Below, piece by piece: positions 57,446 through 64,000 of a stretch of DNA of 64,000 bases (positions are counted from its first letter, which is position 1; every line of letters begins with the position of its first letter). Under the pieces are notes generated by a model. The model saw only the letters and a list, made by a program, of their open reading frames with translations, did no database searches and had not been told where the DNA came from. The DNA comes from Paragorgia papillata (taxonomy: Eukaryota > Cnidaria > Anthozoa > Scleralcyonacea > Coralliidae). The position numbers were made by a program, and so were the translations under genes. Where the stretch lies: assembly GCA_035771165.1 (NCBI GenBank), contig JAWNZC010000280.1, positions 1,586,501 through 1,650,500 of the forward strand. Reading direction: 5' to 3'.

Positions 57446-58954
57446 TTATTTTTTCTTATAATTTTTGTACTCTGTGTAAACAAAATATGTTAAAGCTATT
57501 GCAAGTAACCACAGATTTTTCGCCAGCCATGCTAATCCTTTTGCACCCCAGGATAATGCAGTTGCCAATATGCTAAGAATTGGTGCCAATACGGGCCAAG
57601 CAGCTTTTGCAAGTTTTGCTAGTGCTTTTGCTAATGCTCCTGTCGCCTTTGCAGTAGTTACAACAGCAGCTTTTCCAGCTAGTGCCACAGTTGTTATGAT
57701 CCCAGCAATGGAAATGGCTATTGCTGCTGATACCCCCATGTTTTCCTTTGCCCAATCTTTAAATTTTTCGAATCTTGTTCTAATATCATCTTTCATCATT
57801 TGTTTTGTTTTAGCATCCTTTGTTGCCTCATTATTTAGCATTCTGTATTTTTCAGCTGCTATCCTACACACATTTGCCATACCTTTGTAAAATTCTTTTA
57901 CAAGTGGGTCTTGTTCTGCGGCAGCTTTGTCAGTGTAAAGGTTTTCATTGGCTTCGGCAGCTACTTTGTTACCTTCTATGAATTCCCTTCTGTCTTGCCC
58001 TGATAGCTGATTAATTTGAGCAGTTTTGTCTTTTACTGTCCCCATAAGGTTACTAAGATTGCTGTCAAATTCATTTTCTTTTGCATTGGCAAACAAGACA
58101 TTTGTAATTTTGTTGTTGATATTTTCTTTTTGGAAAACATTTTGATCTCTAAGGTCAATGTTGTCCCTTAACATTGTTAATTCATCCTTTAACATTGTTA
58201 ATTCATCCGTTAACATTATTATTTCATTTCGCAAATCTTGTATAATATTCTCTTTAATTTCATTTGTTACAATTGTACCAGGTAGGGATCCTATTTCATC
58301 TTCAATGGGTTTGTTAGCTGTTTTGCTGTGTTCTATGGCTGCCAGTGCTCTAAGTCTGGTAAAATCAGAAACAATAGATCTACTAGCTTTTCCGGATATT
58401 CTGAATCCTCCTTGACCATCCGCAACCAAAACTTTTTTGTCCTTAAAGGTTAAACCGGTTAGTTTTCCTTTTTCGTTGTAAACCAAGAATGAATGTTTTA
58501 AAAGTTCTTTACTTGCATTGTCATAGTCTCCCTTTGCTTTTCCTTTTTGAATACCATCTTTTCCTAAAACTTCCTGGTTTAGATATCTTCTGTAAAACTT
58601 CTTAATCCCATTTAGAAGAATTCGTTGTTGTTTTTTGTAATGTTCTTTTTCTTCTTTCCTTTTAGCTTCTCGCATAGCATTTTCAGCTTCTATGGAATCC
58701 TGTTCCTCTTTGGTAATATTTTCTTTATAATTTTTGATAAATTCATCAGCATCAAATGCTGGTCTGGAATCCATTCCTTCTGGAATTACATCTTCAATAT
58801 CATCACCATCATCCGCATCATCTTCATTTTCTATAAAAGATGACTCTGTAAAACCATCGTCAGCAGGGGAGTCTGTACCACCACCACCCCTTTCATCCAT
58901 TTCCATTTCTTCTTTGGATTCATATTCACCTCCAGGTCTGTTGTAATTATCCAT
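57446..58954 (-). CDS. Large coiled-coil protein with Ala-rich membrane-active C-terminus
   Basis: 502 residues. Gly/Asp-rich acidic N-terminus (1-75), charged coiled coil (75-120), a heptad block with a tandem DELTMLKDELTMLRD repeat (about 252-268; a 21-bp DNA repeat near 58160-58215), more helix, then from about 405 a long Ala/Lys-rich amphipathic region with hydrophobic helices (VSAAIAISIAGIITTVALAG; LLAIALTYFVYTEY). The layout suggests a minor virion protein able to disturb membranes. No homology recognised. The start follows AAATAAATAATG; it lies 7 bp after the integrase stop. Confidence 0.65.
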   Translation of the reverse strand: MDNYNRPGGEYESKEEMEMDERGGGGTDSPADDGFTESSFIENEDDADDGDDIEDVIPEGMDSRPAFDADEFIKNYKENITKEEQDSIEAENAMREAKRKEEKEHYKKQQRILLNGIKKFYRRYLNQEVLGKDGIQKGKAKGDYDNASKELLKHSFLVYNEKGKLTGLTFKDKKVLVADGQGGFRISGKASRSIVSDFTRLRALAAIEHSKTANKPIEDEIGSLPGTIVTNEIKENIIQDLRNEIIMLTDELTMLKDELTMLRDNIDLRDQNVFQKENINNKITNVLFANAKENEFDSNLSNLMGTVKDKTAQINQLSGQDRREFIEGNKVAAEANENLYTDKAAAEQDPLVKEFYKGMANVCRIAAEKYRMLNNEATKDAKTKQMMKDDIRTRFEKFKDWAKENMGVSAAIAISIAGIITTVALAGKAAVVTTAKATGALAKALAKLAKAAWPVLAPILSILATALSWGAKGLAWLAKNLWLLAIALTYFVYTEYKNYKKK

Positions 58955-58961
58955 TATTTAT

Positions 58962-59933
58962 TTATGTCTGTTCTCCAATAACTTTTACCAACTCCTCACC
59001 ATAAAATTTTCCCATAATGTCCTCCTCCTTATCCCGAATTCTATACATAACAGGAACTCCTCTGAAAACCGCTGACACAGTAAAAATTTCATCTGTAAAA
59101 TTTGGGTCATAACCCTTTGCAAAGTTTTTTCTGTATTTTTGGATCCTGACATGATCCCCAACTTTGAATTTTGGTTTTATTTGGGATTCAAGAGGTGGGA
59201 TCCCATATAGTGTAAAGAAAACTTTGGATTGGTTGCTATCATTGACATCTTTTGGTTTCATTTTAATGGTGCTGTGGATTGTGTTGTTGTAACTGTTTAC
59301 AAATTTGTCTAAACTATTTAACCACTCCTTGTTCCCTTTAAAAGTAAAAAATTTCCACATTCTGGTTTTCAAAGTTCTGTTAAATCTTTCCACAAGTGCA
59401 GCCTTTCTATGGGATCTGGATGAAAAATATTCTATGTTTAGAGATTTCAAAAGAGTTTTTACTCCAACATTGTAAAACTCCTTTCCCTCGTCAAACTGGA
59501 CTGTTTCTGGATATTTGCCAAATCTTTTCTTAAATTCTTCCAACATTTTGCTAACACCAGGCACCATAGCGACAGTACTTTTTCTTTTAACAGGAACAGC
59601 GAAACCAAACCTGCTCAAAATTTCTATTCCTGTCAATATCCATTTTTGGTCATTATTTTCAGAACCAAATTTTGCCATATCCACCAAGTCCATTTGCATC
59701 TGGTCAGCAAGATTTTTGACAAATGTTTTTTGATATTTTTTTGGTTTTTTAATAGTTTTGTGCAATGTAAAAACTTTTTGGCTGTGCAACCACTCCTTTA
59801 CTTGTTTTCGAGTTATTGAAGGGTTTTCTTTTACAGCAGCTTTGTAAAGTTTTTCCATAGATTGGTAACCAGTTACAGGATTGTAGTAAATATCTCGAAG
59901 TTCAAGATCAATAAGTAAAAGTTTATCTTCCAT
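58962..59933 (-). CDS. Retrovirus-type (RVE) integrase
   Basis: 323 residues. N-terminal helical region; catalytic core with MQMDLVDM (D82), VQFDEGKEF (D148) and AALVERFNRTLK (E182), a D,D-x33-E arrangement; then FVNSYNNTIHSTIKMKPKDV, characteristic of the end of the RVE core; C-terminal SH3-like stretch KFKVGDHVRIQKYRK (about 255-270). It catalyses insertion of the element's ends into host DNA and is a defining gene of Polintons. All three catalytic acids are present. It starts at AAATAAATG and is divergent from the 404-residue gene 26 bp away. Confidence 0.92.
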   Translation of the reverse strand: MEDKLLLIDLELRDIYYNPVTGYQSMEKLYKAAVKENPSITRKQVKEWLHSQKVFTLHKTIKKPKKYQKTFVKNLADQMQMDLVDMAKFGSENNDQKWILTGIEILSRFGFAVPVKRKSTVAMVPGVSKMLEEFKKRFGKYPETVQFDEGKEFYNVGVKTLLKSLNIEYFSSRSHRKAALVERFNRTLKTRMWKFFTFKGNKEWLNSLDKFVNSYNNTIHSTIKMKPKDVNDSNQSKVFFTLYGIPPLESQIKPKFKVGDHVRIQKYRKNFAKGYDPNFTDEIFTVSAVFRGVPVMYRIRDKEEDIMGKFYGEELVKVIGEQT

Positions 59934-59959
59934 TTATTTCCAAAAGATTTAAATAAACA
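59934..59959. promoter_or_regulatory. Divergent promoter spacer, integrase / 404-residue gene
   Basis: 26 bp separate the two ATGs. It reads AAATAAATG toward the integrase and TTTAAATAAACAATG toward the plus-strand gene: two back-to-back start motifs and nothing else. Confidence 0.65.
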
Positions 59960-61174
59960 ATGACAGAATCTAAAGAATGGCCAAAGGAGTGGGACGTTTT
60001 TGGGACAGTCCAAAAATTTTCCAAAGAAAGGAAGGCTTCTGTAAACATAAACACAATTACAATTTTTGTAAATGAAAGAGAAAATTTTATTGTAAATTTG
60101 AACCCCATCGATTTAACTTTTCAACAACCAATGAAAATAAGAAATCCAAGCATAAATGATTTCCTCACTATTCCATATTTTACAGCTATTGCTGCCAGTT
60201 ATGTTGCAAGCTACTTGTGCGGTATTTCTAACAAGCATTTCAAGAATGATTTTAAAAGATTTCGGTCTTCTTTTTTAACAAGCATTGTCCATTACCACTA
60301 TGTTTTTCAGGTAAGGAGGTTTTTAAAACATCCAAACAAACTTAGAAGATTTTTGACAGCAGATGTCATAAAAATTTTGCAACACAATCCTAATGACGTT
60401 TGGGTAAAGAAAATAAGTAATTCCACACAAAGTGCAAAAGAATTTACACAGGATATGAAAGACCTCGGATATGAAGTTAGATATGTAAATTTAACAGAAG
60501 AGAGTTATGGAAGAGTCAACACATATGAGGAACTGGTGTCAGCTGGTTCTAGGCATCCCGATGATTTTAAACATTTCGTACCAGAAGATTCCAATGGGCT
60601 AACACTATTGGGTCAAAAGTTATTTCAACAATCCTTAGAATCTTTTGTTTACTGCGTTTTGGGGGCCCAGGCAAAAACAAGATGGGTCATTGTTGGCGAA
60701 GGAGCTAAAAGTTTACAAACACAAGAAGTGTTTAAAAAGTTAATGGAGGATACAATAGCACAGGATGACATTACTGTTTCCATTTCAAATATGAGACAAG
60801 CCATCAAATCCACAAATGTTGTTCTAAATTTTGCCATAAGTCCTGGTTTAATTTTGATCCCATCTGACATGAGAATTCTTATTAATCCAATTAGTGGGTT
60901 CAATAATGTTCTTACCCTGGCTACAACAAGAATGACTCTTGGACTTAACAGACATCTTAATATTGGTAAACCTGTTGGGAAACCCATTATAAAATTTCCT
61001 GTAAAACCCATTGAAACTATCGATGATGTTGTTAAAATTAATGAAAGAAAATACAAACCAGGAATATTTACACCTGAAAATGTTGAAAAAAGCGACATTA
61101 GATTGCCAGAAGTTTTCGGGGCTTCAATCGGAACGGTTTTCTTGGTATTTAAAGGAATAGCGAGATTAATTTAA
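59960..61174 (+). CDS. 404-residue protein, unknown
   Basis: Not recognised. The N-terminal 60 residues are strand-like (VNINTITIFVNERENFIVN). 80-140 is helical and basic (FKRFRSSFLTSIVHYHYVFQ), 145-290 is mixed, and the end has a Pro/Ile-rich stretch (PVGKPIIKFPVKPIE) and a hydrophobic C-terminus (ASIGTVFLVFKGIARLI). Strand-rich content and size allow a structural role, but no jelly-roll signature is clear. First of two plus-strand genes, 13 bp before the zinc-ribbon gene. Confidence 0.7.
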   Translation: MTESKEWPKEWDVFGTVQKFSKERKASVNINTITIFVNERENFIVNLNPIDLTFQQPMKIRNPSINDFLTIPYFTAIAASYVASYLCGISNKHFKNDFKRFRSSFLTSIVHYHYVFQVRRFLKHPNKLRRFLTADVIKILQHNPNDVWVKKISNSTQSAKEFTQDMKDLGYEVRYVNLTEESYGRVNTYEELVSAGSRHPDDFKHFVPEDSNGLTLLGQKLFQQSLESFVYCVLGAQAKTRWVIVGEGAKSLQTQEVFKKLMEDTIAQDDITVSISNMRQAIKSTNVVLNFAISPGLILIPSDMRILINPISGFNNVLTLATTRMTLGLNRHLNIGKPVGKPIIKFPVKPIETIDDVVKINERKYKPGIFTPENVEKSDIRLPEVFGASIGTVFLVFKGIARLI

Positions 61175-61187
61175 TAAAAAGAGAGCA

Positions 61188-61841
61188 ATGTCATTTCGAA
61201 AATTTAACATTTCAAACTTTCCAATCATTGAAACCCCTGAAGAAGAACAACAAAAAGATTTCAACAAAAGTCTTTTGGAACTCGAAACATACAAAAACAA
61301 AAGCAGTTGTTGTAAGGAAAAAAAGGAAGAAATTGAAGGGTTCATAATTTGTGGAAAATGTGGTTTGGAGTTATTAAAGTTACATGCATTTAACCACAGA
61401 GAGACAAACTTACCACTTCTCCTTAAAAATTATACCAAAATGTTTTGGAAACTGTTCCCAAAGGAAGAGAAAATTGTTGGGTACGAAATTATGAAATTTT
61501 TTTTTAAAACAAAAGAACTTCTTAAAGGTTTGGGTTTGGTTTCAGAAAAAACTTTTAGTGTAAAATTCATCATGTTCATTATTTTGGGAATTTGTCAAAG
61601 AGATGATCTTCTGAAAAAAATTAAAAAACCAACTGCAGCAGAATTAAGAACATTTGATGAGATAAAATATATTTTAAACTATTCTCCAAAAAACAATGCT
61701 TACATTCCTTACCAAACAGGGTTTAAAATATTTGGGAATGCTCTCAGTGTTGAAAATGTTTTGAAAATAGAGGAAATGAGTGGTATCAGAAAGTGCAAGG
61801 AAATTACGAAATTGATTAAAGAAGGAAAGACAAGTCTTTAA
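61188..61841 (+). CDS. Zinc-ribbon protein, TFIIB/VLTF3-like (candidate transcription factor)
   Basis: 217 residues. At 41-62 it reads CCKEKKEEIEGFIICGKCGL. A CC pair, about 13 residues, then IxCxxCGL-E-L, the hallmark spacing of a TFIIB-type or viral late-transcription-factor zinc ribbon (G-x-x-x-C-x-x-C-G-L). The remaining ~150 residues are helical (KEEKIVGYEIMKFFFKTKEL; KFIMFIILGICQRDDLLKKI), compatible with a degenerate cyclin-like or VLTF3-like body. Proposed role: recognising the element's own promoter motif (inference). Preceded by TTTAATAAAAAGAGAGCAATG. It ends at a stem-loop shared with the convergent gene. Confidence 0.55.
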   Translation: MSFRKFNISNFPIIETPEEEQQKDFNKSLLELETYKNKSSCCKEKKEEIEGFIICGKCGLELLKLHAFNHRETNLPLLLKNYTKMFWKLFPKEEKIVGYEIMKFFFKTKELLKGLGLVSEKTFSVKFIMFIILGICQRDDLLKKIKKPTAAELRTFDEIKYILNYSPKNNAYIPYQTGFKIFGNALSVENVLKIEEMSGIRKCKEITKLIKEGKTSL

Positions 61842-61856
61842 GAAACTTTTGAAAAC

Positions 61857-61878
61857 TTATAACAAAAAAATGTTATAA
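61857..61878. terminator. Stem-loop between convergent genes
   Basis: TTATAAC / GTTATAA, 7-bp stem, A-rich 8-nt loop, followed by ATTTTT; between stops at 61841 (+) and 61901 (-). Same arms as the hairpin at 62609-62628. Confidence 0.6.
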
Positions 61879-61900
61879 ATTTTTACCAATATTTTAAAAA

Positions 61901-62299
61901 TCAAACAACAACCGCCAACAACCAACCAGCACCAGCCCCAAGAAGTGTTACAGTAATAGTCATATATTTTTCCATTTCCTCGCTTGGTTGGTAATAATCT
62001 TCGAGTTTTGGTTCAACTGGTTTTTCTTTTTGAATTTCGTGGATTTGTTGGAATGCTTTTGATGTTACTGCCATGTCATAGTTTGCATTCCGAATTTCGT
62101 CTTGGAGCTCTCTAACTTTGTCCTTTCTTTTAATTTCATTCTCAAAAAATTTTTCTTTGTCTTTTTGAAGTTTTTCTGTTGCCAAATTATGCCTTTTTGC
62201 CTCATCAGCATAACCATGTTTGTTAAATGATTGAAACAAATAACCAGCACCAGCAAAGGCAACTGCATTGAACAACCCTCCTGCTATCATTGATGCCAT
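61901..62299 (-). CDS. Two-membrane-segment coiled-coil protein
   Basis: 132 residues. N-terminal hydrophobic segment (IAGGLFNAVAFAGAGYLF, 5-22), central charged coiled coil (EAKRHNLATEKLQKDKEKF, about 33-75) and a C-terminal hydrophobic helix (TVTLLGAGAGWLLAVVV). The coiled-coil pattern resembles a conserved small protein of animal Polintons (recall, not verified). Probably a virion or assembly protein. The start is AAATAAATG. Confidence 0.65.
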   Translation of the reverse strand: MASMIAGGLFNAVAFAGAGYLFQSFNKHGYADEAKRHNLATEKLQKDKEKFFENEIKRKDKVRELQDEIRNANYDMAVTSKAFQQIHEIQKEKPVEPKLEDYYQPSEEMEKYMTITVTLLGAGAGWLLAVVV

Positions 62300-62354
62300 T
62301 TATTTAAAAAAAAGAAGTTTGGGACTGCAGTTCAAATTTTACCAAGTCTTTTCT

Positions 62355-62584
62355 CTATGATTTCTTTGGATCCACATTTTTCGGGATGTATCCCTTGTCC
62401 TGTGCCATTTTTACGGCAAACAATCCACCAGCAACTGCAACCCCAAGTTTGCTGTTTCTTTAATACTTGCTGGGGCTGCTAAGGATTGTCCTGTTAATTT
62501 TTTGACAACCATACTTACTCCAACGGCGGCAACAGTTATCAAAGCTGCCTCATACAAATCATTTAAAACCTCGTTCTTATTCAT
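62355..62584 (-). pseudogene. Small membrane protein gene broken by a one-base frameshift
   Basis: From the ATG at 62584 (preceded by AATAAATG) one frame is coherent for about 45 residues (helix ALITVAAVGVSMVVKKL). Near 62447-62453, in a short A run, sense shifts to another frame (AVAGGLFAVKMAQDKGY and on) ending at a TAG at 62355-62357. Uncorrected, the protein ends at 62411. This is the only visibly damaged gene of the element; it could be a real mutation, programmed frameshift or assembly error. Product would be a ~75-residue two-helix membrane protein. Confidence 0.5.
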
Positions 62585-62608
62585 TTATTAATATAGTAGA
62601 AAAAAATT

Positions 62609-62628
62609 TATAACAAAATTTTGTTATA
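62609..62628 (-). terminator. Perfect 20-bp palindrome, 3' end of 62645 gene
   Basis: TATAACAAAATTTTGTTATA, 16 bp beyond the stop of the 58-residue gene. The outer arms match the hairpin at 61857-61878. Confidence 0.6.
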
Positions 62629-62644
62629 TATTTTCAGAAAAGTT

Positions 62645-62821
62645 TTAGAAGATTTTCAAAATTTCAATTACTTTTACATAATTCTTTAAAGCAGGTATCA
62701 AATCATTTACAGCCACCTTTAAGTTTGTCAAATTTTGGTTTTCATCTTTTTTTAAATCGTTCTTCAAATTTTTCATGTCTTTTAACACCCCTTTAATGGT
62801 TTCTAAATTTTGGTCGATCAT
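62645..62821 (-). CDS. 58-residue coiled-coil protein
   Basis: All-helical, Lys/Asn/Leu-rich (MIDQNLETIKGVLKDMKNLK, then NDLKKDENQNLTNL). Heptad spacing of Leu/Ile/Val implies a coiled coil. The ATG is 8 bp after the TAA of the 222-residue gene, and the start motif CATAATAAAAGAGATG overlaps that stop. A short stem-loop follows the stop. Function unknown. Confidence 0.6.
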   Translation of the reverse strand: MIDQNLETIKGVLKDMKNLKNDLKKDENQNLTNLKVAVNDLIPALKNYVKVIEILKIF

Positions 62822-62829
62822 CTCTTTTA

Positions 62830-63498
62830 TTATGGAGTCTCATAATTCTGTGGACATAAAAAAATCTCAAGAAGAATGTCGCCAACATTGTGGTCAACTT
62901 TAAATTTTAATTCATTGTAAACTCCATTGTCCAACATAGCCTCAGAATTAATGTTTGCAAATTTTTCAACTGATCCTTTCAACAGTTGTCTTGTTGTAAT
63001 TGGAAGAACTGCAGCTGTTCTGTCCCGCTTTCCTGAAAATGATGTCCGAGTCCCATCAATCATTTCGCAAGATATACAGACAAATCTCATCCCAAGATTT
63101 ATATTTACCGTTTTTGGACTGACAAGACCTGATGTTAATGGTTTGCCTGACCCATTTCCTGGGATTATTGTTGACTCTGAATAACCAAGTAATGGGCCAA
63201 GTTTTAGTAATTTAAGATTTTGTGTTGGTCTAATCCTAATTTTGCAACTGTAAGGAAGTAATTCTGACTTTATTTCATTTTCTTTAAAAATTCTCATAAT
63301 CATGCCAACAGTCCAATAGCCATTGTCGAAACTAATTTTTTTTGTCCCATGCATGACGTAAGTTGGACTTGTTAAATTATTGTAATCCCAAAAAACTGTT
63401 GCATCTTTAACCATTAGTTTGGTATCTTCAATGATCAAAGGATCTTCAAATTTAATTGTTGTTTCTCCGTTTTTCAACAAAATTCTTAGGTTCCTCAT
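62830..63498 (-). CDS. Probable penton-like minor capsid protein
   Basis: 222 residues. Strand-rich throughout. Middle features LKLGPLLGYSESTI, VSPKTVNINLGMRFVCISCE and a C-terminal LKFKVDHNVGDILLEIFL. The order LLG(F/Y)..., VNI...-V-C-, ..., F-x-V-D-x-x-G-x-x-x-x-x-x-L fits the minor capsid (penton, single jelly-roll) protein of Polintons and related adintoviruses. This is from remembered family pattern, not an alignment. Position next to the packaging ATPase agrees with the morphogenesis module. The start is CAATAAATG. Confidence 0.5.
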   Translation of the reverse strand: MRNLRILLKNGETTIKFEDPLIIEDTKLMVKDATVFWDYNNLTSPTYVMHGTKKISFDNGYWTVGMIMRIFKENEIKSELLPYSCKIRIRPTQNLKLLKLGPLLGYSESTIIPGNGSGKPLTSGLVSPKTVNINLGMRFVCISCEMIDGTRTSFSGKRDRTAAVLPITTRQLLKGSVEKFANINSEAMLDNGVYNELKFKVDHNVGDILLEIFLCPQNYETP

Positions 63499-63514
63499 TT
63501 ATTGTTCTTGTTCT

Positions 63515-64000
63515 TCAAAAATTTATTAAGTTTTCCCCAAATGGTTCAACTATTTTGTGGTCATAGGGGTGGATTAAATTGATCTCTAATTTTGAATATT
63601 TTTTTGATTTTAATGTTTCTTTAATTTTTTTCTCTTCTTCTTTTGGTATATCCAAATAATCATCCAAAATAACTTGCATATCTTTTCTGTTTGGGTTGTA
63701 AAAGGTAACCAGTTTTGAAATATTTTCCCGGTATGGTTTTGCAATGCTTGTTAATTGCTGGGTAACAACTATTGTACTAATATTCATATGCCTAGCTCCA
63801 AAACCAAGTTTTACAAGTTCACTGGTTCTGTTTTTTACACTCTGTCCAGAAGCACAGTCATCAAGAATAATTAGACTTGGAGTTCCTTTACAATAATCAA
63901 CAACATATTTTAGAAAATCTTCAGACTCATCTTGGTCGCAAGGGATGACAAAAAATCTTGGATCATGTAAATGTTCCCATTCCAAATATGTTTTGTTCCA
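63515..64000 (-). CDS. A32/FtsK-HerA-type genome-packaging ATPase (5' end outside window)
   Basis: C-terminal ~162 residues. It shows Walker B with acidic pair (PSLIILDDCASGQ) and a downstream STIVVTQQL sensor-like Gln motif, then YNPNRKDMQVILDDY. These are the C-terminal signatures of the A32-like viral DNA-packaging ATPases found in Polintons, virophages and large DNA viruses. The Walker A region lies beyond 64000, and the frame is open to the window edge. It drives genome packaging into capsids. 16 bp separate its stop from the penton-like gene start. Confidence 0.85.
   Translation of the reverse strand, partial: WNKTYLEWEHLHDPRFFVIPCDQDESEDFLKYVVDYCKGTPSLIILDDCASGQSVKNRTSELVKLGFGARHMNISTIVVTQQLTSIAKPYRENISKLVTFYNPNRKDMQVILDDYLDIPKEEEKKIKETLKSKKYSKLEINLIHPYDHKIVEPFGENLINF

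Larger units (their letters stand above)
50242..64000. mobile_element. Polinton/Maverick-type virus-like element (left part)
   Basis: Gene content defines it: family B polymerase, retrovirus-type integrase and A32-like packaging ATPase, plus about a dozen small genes packed with spacers of 7-130 bp and no introns. Most genes are on the minus strand. The left end is taken at the start of the terminal repeats at 50242 (the exact boundary is uncertain by tens of bases). The right end, major capsid gene, protease and target duplication lie beyond the window. Coding frames are open apart from one small gene, so it is recent or still active. Confidence 0.9.

Noticed and set aside
60649..61098. 149-residue minus-strand ORF
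   Set aside because: Antisense shadow of the 404-residue gene.
50569..63498. AATAAA motifs interpreted purely as poly(A) signals
   Set aside because: They also occur in divergent spacers where no transcript ends. A dual role elsewhere remains possible.

Overview
The window looks like nuclear DNA of an early-branching metazoan, most likely cnidarian-grade (low confidence on taxon). It has spliced host genes with small symmetric phase-1 exons and many AT-rich introns. It also carries a dense mix of DNA-transposon derivatives, foldback elements, retroelement relics and satellites, and one large virus-like Polinton/Maverick-type element. No bacterial gene organisation, rRNA, intact tRNA or CRISPR array is visible.

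Layout. 1-2754: a terminal-inverted-repeat transposon (window-truncated) whose second, inverted copy lies at 37034-39780. 5.3-11.1 kb: a degenerate minus-strand array of duplicated exon fragments, some with G-homopolymer (poly-Gly) linkers, and a BEN-domain exon with good splice sites. 5.9-15.4 kb is bracketed by a ~545-bp inverted repeat and contains a tRNA-SINE-derived tandem array (12.0-13.48 kb). 15.4-33 kb is mostly transposon debris: a hAT-type element with a perfect 8-bp target duplication, two elements with 9-bp duplications, a nested TA-duplicating MITE, foldbacks, hammerhead-like repeats, a LINE reverse-transcriptase relic and two copies of a dispersed repeat.

Host genes. A two-exon CIDE-N-domain gene (33451-36035, +) carries a dispersed repeat and a Crypton/ZMYM-type exon in its intron. 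It is followed by four LDL-receptor class A exons (36542-49155, +), all phase 1-1. The introns of the LDLa gene hold the second transposon copy, a ~2.7-kb 20-bp minisatellite with higher-order periodicity, and a nested 1.7-kb foldback.

Virus-like element (about 50.24 kb to beyond 64 kb). It begins beside a GIY-YIG retroelement relic with a repeat-rich terminus. It encodes a protein-primed-type family B DNA polymerase, a retrovirus-type integrase, an A32/FtsK-like packaging ATPase (cut by the window end), a probable penton-like capsid protein, several membrane or coiled-coil proteins, a myristoylation-signal protein, a pair of NUMOD1-like paralogues, a two-finger C2H2 protein and a TFIIB/VLTF3-like zinc-ribbon protein. 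A major capsid protein and protease are not in view.

The most notable pattern is transcriptional. Nearly every gene of the element has an AATAAA-type motif fused to or just upstream of its ATG (several are exactly TAAATG), including both sides of two very short divergent intergenic spacers. Eight perfect or near-perfect stem-loops sit at gene 3' ends. With the zinc-ribbon factor, this suggests the element carries its own virus-style promoter and hairpin 3'-end code, unlike the surrounding host genes.
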